DNA from: Meconema thalassinum
Taxonomy: Eukaryota; Arthropoda; Insecta; Orthoptera; Tettigoniidae
Reading direction: 5' to 3'
Assembly (NCBI GenBank): GCA_946902985.2
Contig: OX336391.1
Span: 73,571,947 to 73,635,946, forward strand
DNA: 64,000 nucleotides
Part shown: in pieces, positions 1 through 11,023 of the stretch
How positions within the stretch are numbered: position 1 is the first letter of the stretch
Layout: every line of letters begins with the position of its first letter
The notes under the pieces: generated by a model
What the model was told of the DNA's origin: nothing
What the model saw: the letters and a program-made list of their open reading frames with translations, nothing else
Database searches by the model: none
Position numbers and translations under genes: made by a program

Positions 1-796
1 CCAGCTGATCGAGCCTGCCTCCTATCAGTTCATTACTTTCACGAATGCTCTCTTTAAGTGCGTCATTCTCATTCTCTTGAATACTCCATCGTTCTGCTGA
101 AGTCAAAGCTGCCTTGTCTATTTCCGTTCTGATCTCTATCATCTCCCCTTCTAAGCTGTGTAATTGCTTTGCCGCAGACTTCACCTCACTGTCTACTCCT
201 TTTATTGTAGCCTGGATTGCTAACTGTTCTAACTTTACCCCTTCTGTATTGGCATTACATATTTCTTCCAGTTGTATGAGTTTCGCTGCCGTCTTTTCTT
301 CACTGAACGCTATTGATTGCCTTAAGTTCATCTCCATCTGTCCTAACTGTGCGGTAGTCTCAAGTGTGATCTTAGCTATCTGCTCTGCTAGTTTATCCGT
401 CAATTCCTCTTTTAATGCTTCCTTATTCAGCCTACCCTGTTCTGCAATTTGTTCCGTTAATTCCTCTTTTAATGCTTCATTATTCAGCCTACCCTGTTCT
501 GCAATTTGTTCCGTTAGCTGTGTATTAGTAATTGTACTTTGTTCCGCGAGTAGTGCATTATTTATCCTACTGTGCTCCGCTATCTTTTCCGCTATACGTG
601 CATTGTTTATTTCGCTCTGTTCCGCTATCTGCTCTGAGATACGTGCACTGTTTATTTCAATCTGTTCTCTACACTCCCTCTTAAAGTGTTCGAACTGCTC
701 CATTGTTCTAGCTACCGAACTCTCAATTATTGCTGGAATTTCTTCCACTGAAGCCACAGCACAAAATATAACACTTATTTGAGAAGACTGGGGCAT
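1..796 (-). CDS. Gag N-terminal coiled coil of Gypsy-3 (partial)
   Basis: The frame is open from an ATG at 796 to the window edge, 265 codons, with no stop. The product is rich in Glu, Gln, Leu, Ala and Asn and is built from helical repeats of the type AEQ-x-x-x-N-x-A-L. Two 19-residue (57-bp) direct repeats are visible around 402-515, and shorter 15-residue versions lie nearer the start. Residues from about codon 14 resemble the Gypsy-2 Gag start (segment IIES followed by A-R-x-x-E). The likely ancestral initiator sits at 757-755, now GTG instead of ATG, so the ATG at 796 may be a secondary start. The coiled coil should drive Gag oligomerisation. Capsid and later domains lie beyond the window. 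Confidence 0.72.
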   Translation of the reverse strand, partial: MPQSSQISVIFCAVASVEEIPAIIESSVARTMEQFEHFKRECREQIEINSARISEQIAEQSEINNARIAEKIAEHSRINNALLAEQSTITNTQLTEQIAEQGRLNNEALKEELTEQIAEQGRLNKEALKEELTDKLAEQIAKITLETTAQLGQMEMNLRQSIAFSEEKTAAKLIQLEEICNANTEGVKLEQLAIQATIKGVDSEVKSAAKQLHSLEGEMIEIRTEIDKAALTSAERWSIQENENDALKESIRESNELIGGRLDQL

Positions 797-1050
797 GAAG
801 CCTCATGTAGCCACCTTTTGCAATCATAAAATGAGTCGCTTAATCCCAATCAACGTTATTCCCATTAATTACTTTTATTTGCTTGAAGAGCTACCTATTT
901 GATGTCTGCTTTTATGAATAAATTTTCAGTTTACCCTTCTGCGTTAATTTTAACTTCCCAGTCTTGTCAATAAAGTACTGACATGACTTTTCACGGTTCA
1001 CGCCGTCCTACAACATACATTTGGAGTTTGCTACTAATTATTCAATTATA

Positions 1051-1058
1051 GGGCGCCA
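1051..1058 (-). other. Primer-binding-site-like motif of Gypsy-3
   Basis: On the minus strand this reads TGGCGCCC, the usual start of tRNA-Lys-type or related primer sites in Gypsy elements. It lies 9 bases past the proposed LTR end at 1068. Gypsy-1 and Gypsy-2 have TGGCG at 7 and 11 bases past their LTR ends, which supports the assignment. Confidence 0.55.
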
Positions 1059-2515
1059 CGAAAACACTGCTTCTACCTCAATATGCAAAATAAACTCAGC
1101 ATTTTCGACTATTTATTTTAAACAAACTCCTGGCTTTGTTTTCCCCTGAATTACTGTTAATTTGGCCACACTACAGGGCGACATGATATGGTGTACGACT
1201 ACCTCGTAAGACATCGCAGCAACCATCCAAGGTCTCGGTTGTACTGTCGAATGCCCACTTTGGCCTCACCTTAATAGGGGACACCCTACATCTGCTTACA
1301 TGTCCTCAAGGTTTGATAATGCAAGCTCAATGCTCACCCTCTTGGCTAAAGACCGACATGGGTCACCATGTTATATCACAACCTCGACGCGGCATGTACA
1401 CTTCAGTAGGCTCCGGCTAGCTATTCTCTGACAATCTCCATCACTGTGATCCACTAATTAATGAAAGAAAACTAATATGGACATGAATAACTACTGTGTT
1501 ATCACCCAATCCTTATGTACCCTTCAGTGTTCTTCTAGGATGCCGACTCTAGCTCGGGGAGTGGACTGTTCGGTGTGGCTCTAACTTATTCAAAACATCC
1601 TAGGAATATCGTCGAGGATCACAGGAGGCTTAACTTAAAATCAGTATGTCAGAGAACTCCTAATATAAAATAATTTTATTCACAAAAACAACATCTCCCA
1701 TTTCTCCCATCCATAGACAATAAAAAAAAACAAAATAAACTCCCTTAAATTACTCTAATCATCAACATCAAAAATGCAAAAATAATTTATCACACTGGCT
1801 GAAACCAGGAAAAGAAAAATAATCTATTTCATTGCAGTCCACTGCTTAAAGTTCAAAAATTAACGTCAACAGACTTAGTTCATCAACTATGGCCTAAATA
1901 ACCCAGCCATTCTATCACAACAAATATGCGCACTCATGTTTATAACTTGCAAAATTGGTTTCTGGGAGCTCGGACATGCTTTCTCGTACAATCATCATCC
2001 TTCCTCACAAGAGTCAGACAATGAAGGCAATAGATTTATTCTAGGCCACAGGCAAGTGTGCACTTCTAACTTAAAACCAATTAATTCTCTCAGAGCCATG
2101 ACTCTGTTAATTATGTAAAAATGAACAAGTCAACATACATGACGCATCAAATAAATACTTCGGCGGCCGGTGCCCCGCGACTATGAATAAACAAACAACT
2201 ATAATGAATGCACTCAAAATAATGACAATACAAGACGTCGCTTCCTAAAGCGGCACAAAAGAAGAAACCCAGGGAAGCCGGACTACCTTCCCTCATAGAA
2301 TAACAATACCATCCTCGACCTTGTGACAGACACTCTCACCACACTAACCAGCTGGGCAGGCAATAACCTTCACCGCTACTTTTAGAATTCAGACGGCTGG
2401 CCGCACTCCTATACCTGCTTCCTAAGGCTCTCTTTGACTACCTTGGGTTCGAGCTGTACAATTACTTTTCCGACGGAGCTAAAGCGCACTCTCATCAGAC
2501 AATGAACTCAATCAT

Positions 2516-2792
2516 TTCACTTACCATTTATATCATCGTAGAACACGGGAATACCACCTCCGTTATTAATTTCACTTACCATTTATATCATCGTAGAACA
2601 CGGGAATACCACCTCCGTTATTAATCTCACTTACCATTTATATCATCGTAGAACACGGGAATACCACCTCCGTTATTAATCTCACTTACCATTTATATCA
2701 TCGTAGAACACGGGAATACCACCTGCGTTATTAATTTCACTTACCATTTATATAATCGTAGAACACGGGAATACCACCTCCGTTATTAATTT
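2516..2792. repeat. 55-bp minisatellite, 5 copies
   Basis: Five head-to-tail copies of a 55-bp unit begin with CACTTACCATTTATAT. The TTACCATTTA anchor recurs at 2521, 2576, 2631, 2686 and 2741. Copies differ by only one to three bases (TTCAC against CTCAC, CTCCG against CTGCG, ATCAT against ATAAT). The array lies inside the proposed Gypsy-3 LTR. Confidence 0.93.
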
Positions 2793-3640
2793 CTGCTCAA
2801 CCCAGGATCAACTCTCAACCTTTTCTGAATATCACATTATCATCCAGCCATTTTGTCTTACCTTCCTTTACCTTAGTGTGATTATCAATTACCATACTTA
2901 TTATTCACATAATTTCAGTGTCATACTAGTCTTGTCACAATATCGAGCTGTCTTCCCCATATTAGCTTTTACGTTCATATCGTGCATAAGCACTATCAAA
3001 CCAATTATTCCCTTAACTGTGCATTCAGCAAGATTACTGACACTCTCAAACAAAACATATTTAAACAATAATTTTGATGCTCATATACTAATTACGTTAT
3101 AAAACACACAAAAATAATCATTACTGATAAATACACAAACCTACACAAAACATGCCTGCTATGCCTAAAATATCCATTTTTATCATAATTGCTTATGATC
3201 GAGATAAACTTATCCGATCCCCATGATGGGATACGCTATGGCAAACATGCCCCATACAATGTTTACTTATCTCTCATACATCCTGATGCTGCTCTGGTCC
3301 TTGATATCAGTCTTCTTGATCAGTTGGTTCATCTTGCAAGGAGGATAATTTACACACGGTTTCCAAAATTCACCAAAGCAAAGGTCCACTGTGAATTATT
3401 ATTATTATTACAATGCACGGTTCTCGCATATGAAGCTCCTACCTCCTACAGCTATCATCAACCTACTTAGTTCAGCTGATAGTTCCATAGATTCTTAGCT
3501 CACTGATTTAGCTACTAATAGCTCGTACGGCTATCCCTATCATTATAACTGCGTACTGTCATGATATGCACTGTTCTATTTCGCACTCGCGAATACTTAG
3601 CGATATTCAAATTCCAAAGGTATAACTACTTCTACTTATA

Positions 3641-3873
3641 AAACATGTAAAATTATCACTTTTCTGACGGCTACGGGGTTAGGCTTCCGCCTCCACAACG
3701 CCCCGATAAGAAACTTATAAAAACTTGTAAAATGTATTAATATCCTTATTGCCTCAAGCGCGGGCTTCCGCCTCCACAGCGCCCGGGTAAGAAAAACTTA
3801 TAAAAACTTGTAAAATTATCACTTTTCTGACGGCTACGGGGTTAGGCTTCCGCCTCCACAACGCCCCGATAGG
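3641..3873. repeat. GC-rich hairpin cassettes with 163-bp duplication
   Basis: Three copies of a short GC-rich cassette with core GGCTTCCGCCTCCAC are flanked by complementary GGGG/CCCC or CGGGC/GCCCG arms at about 3674-3704, 3760-3786 and 3837-3867. The first and third, with the preceding TAAAATTATC block (3648 and 3811), form a 163-bp direct duplication. Each can fold as an imperfect hairpin in otherwise AT-rich DNA. The function is unknown. Confidence 0.8.
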
Positions 3874-5199
3874 AAACTGTTTTCGCTGCGTCTCCAACCA
3901 TTATTTATATGACTTCTCTTAGGGGGACTTGGAGTGGGGAGTTTTTAGAATTTATTTCCATAATAACACTCACATGAATATGCAAACTAGCTCCCTTGAA
4001 CGTCCTCATTTCTAATGTCTCAATGACTTCTTTTTATCCAAAATCCGATCGTTGGATCTTTATTTAATGAGCTCCGTAATTTCCTTCATTGTTCCTTAAT
4101 TTCGGCGGGATTTGGTCGCGTCTCGCGTCCCTCGCTGCTATTGGTAGTTTTAAATCCACCCCCTGATTTCATTTTAATTCTGGCAAAAATCACAGAATGA
4201 TCCAATTTAAATTTTGACGATACTTCTGAGAGGCTGGGATCGTCCCCTATACGATGTTATAATTCCTGTTTCTGTATTTTAACTACTGCTCCAATTCCTC
4301 TCAAATGGGCGGGGTTTATTTGGTGAGTGATCGTTGAAATTTTCGCATTTGCCCGCTTAGTTGAAGGACCTTTGCGCGTTGTCTGAGCGCATGAGGTATC
4401 CATATGTCAGCTTTCTCTCCCTACCGTCTTTGTTTGCGCTGGGTGAAATTTACTCTAAGGCACGTACGAACTTCCCTTTGTTAATCCCTGTTCAACAAGC
4501 AACATCTATTCTCACACCGGCGTTGAAACATGAATAAAATCTTGTTGGAATAAATATGTAAAATTTATGCAATCACAGATGCATAAAGGTTACAATATAT
4601 ATATATATATCATGAATTATAGCTTAGCACCAATGAGGGGTGCAGGATTAAAGAGATTTAAGGCGATTACACCTGGGAGTGTAACATGATACTATATATA
4701 CTGTATGTAAAATAATATTGTAAATTTTCTTTGAACTGCTTAAATCTACTTCAATAATTGGAGTAAACATAGAGGTGATCTATAGGGTTTTCTTTGTGTT
4801 TAGGATCACCGTTATATATATCTACATTGCCAATTAATATGGTGGGTCAAATGCACTACTATCCATGGGGATTATTTGTACTTATAAGGGCGTTAATATT
4901 ATGCCATTGTCCTTGACATTTTTGTGTGTCCATTCATTGATGTGGAGACCTGACCATCTGTCAGAGTTTATTTTTGAAATAAACTTGGTTCTTTTCTTTT
5001 CATTGTGCGATGTGATGATTTATAGAAGCATCAAGCGATCGTATTGAGGGGGGGGATAGCCTGGTGTTTCTAGAGTTCCCCACACTCCCGAAACGTTCCT
5101 TTCGTAAGATTCTCATGTTCTTCGAGTAATTTTGCTGTTTCGCTCTGGTTCTACTTAATGCAACCTCTATTAGGAATTACTAGTACCCTGATACTCCCT

Positions 5200-5560
5200 T
5201 TACTCGTTGGTAGGACTTGGAGATTTTTCTATCCGGGGGTTTTCAGGTTCTACGATCCAGTTACCATCGAGGGATTCCAACAGGTAAAGGGTAGGAATTT
5301 TCGGGTACAGTAAGAATTTCATTTTGGCTGCCTGGAGTTTAGAGTTATCTCTATTGGTTAGTGTTGTAGTTTCGGGACTGTAAGTAAGAATCTGTGTATA
5401 ATAGGACTTCAACAATGTCATCTTTTGCTAATCCCCCAGGAGGTGTGTTACCTGGTGGTAAAATTGTGTTACCTTATTAATTCAATTTTTTACCCTTTTT
5501 TGCTAAGTTGGCACTTGATAGAATGCTACCCAAGTACTTGAAAACTGGAACGCTGCCCAA
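5200..5560 (-). pseudogene. Degenerate LINE reverse-transcriptase C-terminal scrap
   Basis: On the minus strand, a stretch near 5560-5500 encodes a remnant like KYLGS. The segment 5421-5200 encodes LLKSYYTQILTY followed by TLTNRDNSKLQAA and MKFL. This is the typical region after the RT domain in RTE/CR1-like LINEs, where a YGSETW-like block is followed by the MKFLR block. Stops and a deletion separate the parts. No ends or target duplication were found. Confidence 0.55.
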
Positions 5561-5570
5561 TATGGCTCCA

Positions 5571-7513
5571 TTTAGCATGTGGTAGGTTTTTATTGAATGT
5601 TAACACTACTTAAGGGAAGATGATGAAAGAGAAAAGGAGGTGGGTTTAGGAGTGGAGACAAGTACTGGTAGATAGGAAGAGAATCCAACACTAAGTTGTA
5701 AATAAATGTTGATGTAAAGAGGAATTTCGCTGTCCTAAACCTATGAAGTACCGTACCTAACTTTCGCGGGGGCCTGTACAAGGCAAGCGGAGAGCGCAGC
5801 ATGAATTGAGGTTGCCTGCAAGCGCTCGGTGAATGCTCATTCCCTCCCGAGCCGGTATTCCGGTCCTATAGGGACGGGTGGTACTCTGGCAAGACAAGAT
5901 ATGTCAAAAGAAAAGGATTTAATAACTTTCCCTTCAGAAGGGTTAGATTTTATTACGCATTCGAAAATCCTGGAAAGATTTGAATTTGCAGTAATATTTT
6001 TATTTTTGGGCATTGTTGGATCTCTGGCTAAACAACCGAATGCTCCCAGAGTGGGAATAGATAAAGACACTTTAGAGCTTTTAGCATTATTTTTACTGTT
6101 TTTTGTGAAAATCCTACAAGAATACCAATTGTTTCGCTTAAGGTAGGCTAAGCTTTTGCCCAGCAGAATGCCGACTAAAAGTTTAGAACTGAGGAAAACC
6201 TCAGACCTAACTTAAACAAAAGCAAAACATAAGTCAGAGAGATAATCTGTACAAGTAGGTAGCTGGCGGAGCAAGCTATATTTGCCTTAATTGTTTACTA
6301 GAATTAGCTATAACAGCTAAGAGAAACTTTGAAAATGTTGTTGTTGAAAGCTTCGTTTCAAACGCAACAAGTGGTAATGTTTTTCTTGTTTTAGAGATAG
6401 CATTTTTTATTTTGAAATAAGCGATAATTTTGGGAGAAGAATCAGGGAAGAGAAGGTTCCGCCTAACCGTGATTCTAGCAAGAGAGATAAAACAAAAAAT
6501 TGGATAAGATTTATTCAACAATGTATAAGTTTAAATCTTATTTTTGAGGTTAAAGCAACAACTTAGCTATTTTAAGCAAAAATAAGGGGTTTACAAGTTG
6601 GAAGTCTGAGACCCCTATTAGTATAAACTACTTACAAAGGTTGTTTAACAAGCTTATAAAGAAAAGGTTTAAAACTTTGGATTAATTATAAGATTGGAAT
6701 TCAATGCAACATTGTGTTAAATGAGTGAGATAGAACACCAACTGAGTAGAATGCTCTTTTAGCAAGCGAAAAAGCTATGAAAACATAGATCAAATTCCTG
6801 ATCGTAACTGGAGAAAAGAAATGCAAGCGGAAATTACCGCTATTTTAAGCAGAAGTTAACAATGTGATACGTTCAAAAATGGTCAGGTCGAAGCCTGGAG
6901 CAAAAAGATTTGGTAAAAAGGTTTAATACTTAGAAAGTTAACAATTCCTGTGCTAGCAGGATAAGGAAAGAAAGATTAAAGAGAAGTTTCTACAACTTCT
7001 TCTATTTTTACAGAATTTGAGCGATTTTAAACTCTAATAGAGCAGGTCACCTTTTATGAAGTCTGGATTATACAATTAGCTAACTCTTTTATAATTAGAA
7101 AAAGTATAATTCCCTAGTTTTAGCAGGAAGAACAATACATATTAAAATATGGATTAACCACATACGTTGACGCAGAATGACTATATGAGAAATGGGACAA
7201 AGTTGGGAGGGCGCTTAGTTGTAAGCGAGACCTCTTAGAAATTTGACTTAAATTTAAATTAATTTTGATAGTAAAAGATATTTGGGAAAAAAGGAGCAAG
7301 GAATTCAAAGTTCTCGCCAGTTTTATTGCTCTAACGAACGCGGCGTGGTTGAAATTAGCACACACAAATTCGAAGCACTGATAGTTTGAAAAAGTTCATT
7401 ATTTTAGTATATGTAAGTCCGTAGAACAAGAGAAAGTTATTGCAGTTTGTGTAAAACACTTAGTTGAATTTTGACATGTTACTTGTGTTGTACAGGTTTT
7501 AGGATGCAAAGAA
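5571..7513. other. AT-rich stretch without a recognised gene
   Basis: Only short frames occur. A 105-codon frame at 5829-6146 (+) contains two hydrophobic stretches but also has an overlapping open frame on the other strand and no family I recognise. From about 6150 to 7500 the sequence is AT-rich with scattered stops in all frames. It could be decayed retrotransposon or intron DNA; nothing specific is supported. Confidence 0.5.
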
Positions 7514-7836
7514 TAGTTCCAGAATTGTAGTCACAGTTAAATGATGCGGTAATAATCCCTCGGCGAAAACAAATTGAGTTTTGAATAGCGGTTAATTTGA
7601 CATGAATCCCTCGGTGTGGAAAAGTATTCCCTTATTTGGTGTGGAAAATACTAGATATCTTAACTAGTAGAAAGATTGGTTCACATGGAAAGTTCCAGAG
7701 TTGTGATGACAGTTAAATAGGGTGATAGAGTTCCCACGGTGGAAAAGCAAAGTTTATAGACAGCGATTAATTTGACTTAAATCCCTCGTTGTGGGAAGGT
7801 ATTCCCATTTATTTCGTACAAGAGATACTAAATATC
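7514..7836. repeat. Diverged direct duplication, ~150 bp, period 176
   Basis: The block 7514-7660 (AGTTCCAGA, CACAGTTAAAT, AATCCCTCGG, TATTCCC, ATACTAGATATC) recurs at 7690-7836 with clear substitutions (AGTTCCAGA, GACAGTTAAAT, AATCCCTCGT, TATTCCC, ATACTAAATATC). No gene was found here or in 7837-8149. Confidence 0.75.
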
Positions 7837-8149
7837 ATGTTATAAAGCCCGCTTAGATAGACAAAGCATGACAACGAAAATCCCACGAAGACTGTTATTG
7901 CACAATAGTGAGCAATTCCCCACAGTGTCTATAATTTCCCATTAAAAGCGTTTAACATTGTAAAAACATTAAAATACTTCTAAAACATTGAAGTTTTGTA
8001 CTTAGCTTTTTCATGTTGATCAGGCGATGATTCCTTGTGACCGTTAGCTTTAAAACATAGACATGGCGTTTATTTTAAAAATGTCTCATGAAGACAGGAG
8101 ACTGGCCCTTGGGAGGGCTCTCAACTGTACACTTGACGACTGGACTAAA

Positions 8150-8213
8150 AAGTGGGAGGGGCCGATAACTTAGATGTTAGGCCCCTTAAAACAACAATTA
8201 TCATCATCATCAT
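8150..8213 (+). mobile_element. SINE/LINE 3' tail ending in (ATC)n
   Basis: The segment GGGGCCGATAACTTAGATG, GTTAGGCCCC, TTAAAACAACAATTATC and then (ATC)n matches, from memory, a 3' tail that is common in arthropod SINEs and their LINE partners (GCCGATGACCT, GATGTTAGGCCCC, CATCATCAT). Only the tail is recognisable. The upstream ~150 bases may belong to the body, but no Pol III boxes were seen. Confidence 0.6.
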
Positions 8214-8594
8214 AAAAAGTGAGAGCAGCTGAACGGTGCGCAGAGGGACCAGGGAGAAGAGGGAGAGAGGGGGGGAGGTAAAAGACAAGGGAATACATGT
8301 CAGAAGGGGCAACATTACAGAAATAAGAAACCCGTTACAGAATAAGTTTTCTTCACGGTGCAGAGTCTTCAAGGAGATGTTAGCTGGCAACGAGAACGAC
8401 GCCTGGTGGTCCGGTGAGGAAGTCCTCTTGAGCTCAGAGAGATTAAGGAACTTCGGTGGTTTGCAGCAAGATGCCGCTAGGTTTTACATAGAAGATACAC
8501 ATCTAGAACAGACTCAAAGACACAATACATTCCTGCCCAAAGGAAAGAAGAAATACAAAGGGATCACTGTTGGTGTCTTTGTCTCGCTGATGTT
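8214..8594. other. Unassigned stretch next to LINE-A
   Basis: A 151-codon plus-strand frame (8236-8691) runs into the LINE-A 3' part, where it is clearly a shadow. Its first ~110 codons show no domain I recognise. I do not call it a gene. Confidence 0.4.
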
Positions 8595-9431
8595 TAAACC
8601 ATATTTTTTACAGTCCTCATTCCAGCTTTGCAGCCTGTCACCCACTTTTCCTCTGATTCACTCAAGATCGCAACATCATCTGCAAATGTGAAGGCTCTAA
8701 TATCTCCATGTTCTTTCCTTTTAATAGATGTCATTATCACATCCACCACAATGATGAATAGAAGCGGTTACAATGAGCTGCCCTGCTGCTCTCCTCTCTT
8801 TGTTTCAAACCAGTCCGATAAAGCACGTCCTACTTGAATACAACTTCCATTCCCATTGTACCACATTTTCAGTCTATGAGGCTGTCTCTCACTTGAAGTT
8901 CTTTTATGCATTGCCAAAGTGTTTCCCTTGATACACTATCATAGGGGTTCTCAAATTCCAAAAATATTAGAAATAAAGGTTCTTTCTTCTCCCTGTGTTT
9001 TTCCATAAGCATCCTAAGTGCAAAGATCAAGTCTGTAGTTGACCTTCCTGATCTGAAACCATACTGTTCTTCCTACAAAATTGGTTCAACAATATCTCTG
9101 ATTCTGTTCTCTATTATTTTTTTCAATATTTTCAGAGCATGAGACAGTTGTGTAATACCCCGATAGTTAGTGCATTTACGTCGGCTTTTTTTTCTTGAAA
9201 AGAGGGACAATGATGCCCATCTTCCAGTCCTCTCGGATAGTATTTTCCTCCCATATTCTGTTGAGCAATCTGTATAACCATTTTATTGCTGAAATTCCCG
9301 CCGCTCTCATCATATCCGCACTCACTTCTTCTATGTCCACTGCCTTTCCTTTCTTCATGCTGTTGAGCGCCTTTCAACCTCCAGTCAAGTGATTGGTGGT
9401 TCAGTCGTGGTTGCTCGACTTGACTCTTCAT
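8595..9431 (-). pseudogene. LINE-A reverse transcriptase N-terminal half, broken
   Basis: The minus-strand frame 9358-9176 gives KKGKAVDIEEVSADMM, then IREDWKMGIIVPLFKK, the usual RT entry block. Further on, in broken frames, come EEQYGFRSGRSTTDLIF, a degenerate fingers/palm block near 9000-8930, and a DDVAILSESEEK block near 8690-8650 corresponding to the catalytic FADD region. Several stops lie between 9130 and 8600. The open frames on the plus strand here are shadows. Confidence 0.8.
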
Positions 9432-9609
9432 TGTTTGTTATGTTTTCTTTATCTCCATTCAGCAGCTTTTCAAAAAAAGATCTTGAATTCTTGTTTGATT
9501 TCTCCCTCTTCTTGTGCCAAGTTCCATCATCACGTTCTATTGCTTTTATGGTCTCTTGATCCCTTCTGTTTTTTTCACTACTCTGTATAGCAGTTTCATA
9601 TTTCCTCTT

Positions 9610-11023
9610 CTATCCTCTTCCAGTTTGTCTGTAAACTAATTCGATTTCTTCTACTTTTTCTTCTCTTACAATGTTCTTAACAGCAAGTTTCTTGTTCCTG
9701 TACATTCCTTGGAGCCTCAGTATTTCTTGTTCAATGTGTTCTTGCCCCTGATGTTGTTTTTCCCTGCCTCGTGCCTTCTTTCTTGGGTTTCTTTCTGTCA
9801 CATCTGTTCTAACTTTATCATTCCACCACGGTGTCTGTTTCTTTCTTTTAATGGAACTTGTAACTCCACATAGGGTTTTGGCCTCTCCCACAAAGGTGTC
9901 ATTGAAGGTGTTCCACTCTTCATTAACGTTGGTTACTTCGCCCTTTGGCAGATTCTGTTGAATTCTTAGTTTATATTCTTCCTTTAGTTGAGTTTCTTCC
10001 AATTTCCATGTTTTTACCCTAGGCGTTTCCATAATAATTTTCTGCGTTCCATTGGTCGAATGTTTGAAGTCTACAACCAGCAGTCTATAGTCGCTATTCA
10101 TATATTCACTAAGGATGACCTTTACATCTGTGATATATCTACCACCATCCTTATTCGTGATTACGTAGTCAATCAGTGTTCCATGCTGGGCATCCCAACT
10201 CTACCGTGTTACCCTGTAACTGTCTCTTTTTTAGAAAAATTTATTTTTGATGATAAGACCATTTCTTCTGCAGAAATCTAATAGTTGTTCTCCTTCTGGA
10301 TTTATTTTTCCAAAACCATGAGGGCCAATCATGTTCTCGTATTTATATCTGCTTACCCCAACTTGCGCATTCAAATCTCCAATAATAATAACGGTTTCCT
10401 CACCAACTGCATCTTTCAGGTCTTGACAAAATTTATCCTTGTCTTCCTCACTGCAGACCGTCTGTGGGACATATACTTGTATGACTGTGTACTTAGTGGT
10501 CTCCAGTTGCATGGACAACTTTATGATTCTATTATATTTGCAGATAACTTCAGCTGTGGCATCAGTCCCCTCGCTAATTAAGAATCCAACACCATTCTTT
10601 GCTTCCTTCTTCTGTCCACTTCAATACAACTTGTATCCTCCCCGAAGAGTCTTACTTCCTATCCCTTTCCATTTGGTCTCACTTAATCCCAATATCGATA
10701 TTTTTTCTTCTATCCATCATGTCCGTGAGTTCTTCTGTCTTTCCCGTTATTGATATAAAGTTCATAGTTCCAATTCGGTATTTATGTCTCTTATTGGTTC
10801 TGGGTTTCCTCTCAGAATATTTTATATCATCAGCCTTACGGTCATCATACTTCAAAATATTGTCTGAGAGGATGCGTAAGTCCTGTCTATTCCATTTCCG
10901 AGGCTCTTTTTCTTGTTGAAAGCAATCCTCACAAAATTCTTCCGCTGACTTGCCGGGCCTTACGCATAGGAGGATTTTCTTTCGGGGTTTACTCCCGTAG
11001 ATTTTGGCAGTCCCCTGCCACAA
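9610..11023 (-). pseudogene. LINE-A endonuclease domain and linker, broken
   Basis: Pieces in order on the minus strand are: 11023-10679, with an N-terminal RIGTMNF block followed by GKTEELTD; 10518-10231, with VYVPQT, IIIGDLNAQVG, IGPHGFG, EGEQLLDFC; and 10101-9610, starting NSDYRLLVVDF and containing the linker TPWWNDKVR. These are motifs of the exonuclease-endonuclease-phosphatase family used by LINEs to nick target DNA. The usual SDH/R catalytic histidine is Tyr here (SDY), consistent with loss of activity. At least two frame breaks separate the pieces. Confidence 0.82.

Larger units (their letters stand above)
1..5030 (-). mobile_element. Gypsy-3: 5' part of a Ty3/Gypsy LTR retrotransposon, cut by window edge
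   Basis: Read on the minus strand, a long LTR (5030-1068) is followed by a tRNA primer-binding-like TGGCG motif at 1058-1051, a leader of about 250 bases, and an open frame for a coiled-coil Gag that runs off the window at base 1. The order LTR, primer site, Gag is that of an LTR retrotransposon. The Gag start resembles that of Gypsy-2 in this window, so a Ty3/Gypsy assignment is inferred although pol is not visible. A 4-bp TCAA just outside the LTR at 5031-5034 may be the target-site duplication; the partner copy lies outside the window. Confidence 0.7.
1068..5030 (-). repeat. Proposed 5' LTR of Gypsy-3 (~4.0 kb)
   Basis: The ends form a perfect 8-bp inverted repeat, TGCTTCTA at 1068-1075 and TAGAAGCA at 5023-5030, with the TG...CA ends expected of an LTR. 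The left end is next to the primer-binding motif. The length, 3963 bp, is close to the ~4.06 kb LTR of Gypsy-1 after its inserts are left out. No second LTR is in the window, so the right boundary rests only on the inverted repeat. The interior has no convincing gene; it carries a 55-bp minisatellite and a set of GC-rich hairpin cassettes listed separately. An AT dinucleotide run lies near 4594-4611. Confidence 0.5.

Noticed and set aside
114..782. 222-codon Ser/Cys-rich plus-strand frame
   Set aside because: Shadow of the minus-strand coiled-coil Gag; its repeats are the complement of the Gag repeats.
2516..2792. Regular 55-bp repeats as a possible CRISPR array
   Set aside because: The copies are continuous with no variable spacers, and the setting is eukaryotic. 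It is a minisatellite.
5829..6146. 105-codon frame with two hydrophobic stretches as a small membrane protein
   Set aside because: No family resemblance, AT-rich composition explains the hydrophobic runs, and an open frame lies opposite.
5571..7513. Possible nuclear copy of mitochondrial rRNA suggested by AT-rich texture
   Set aside because: No conserved rRNA blocks could be recognised on either strand.
8236..8691. 151-codon plus-strand frame as a gene
   Set aside because: No domain recognised; the 3' third overlaps the reverse transcriptase remnant on the minus strand.
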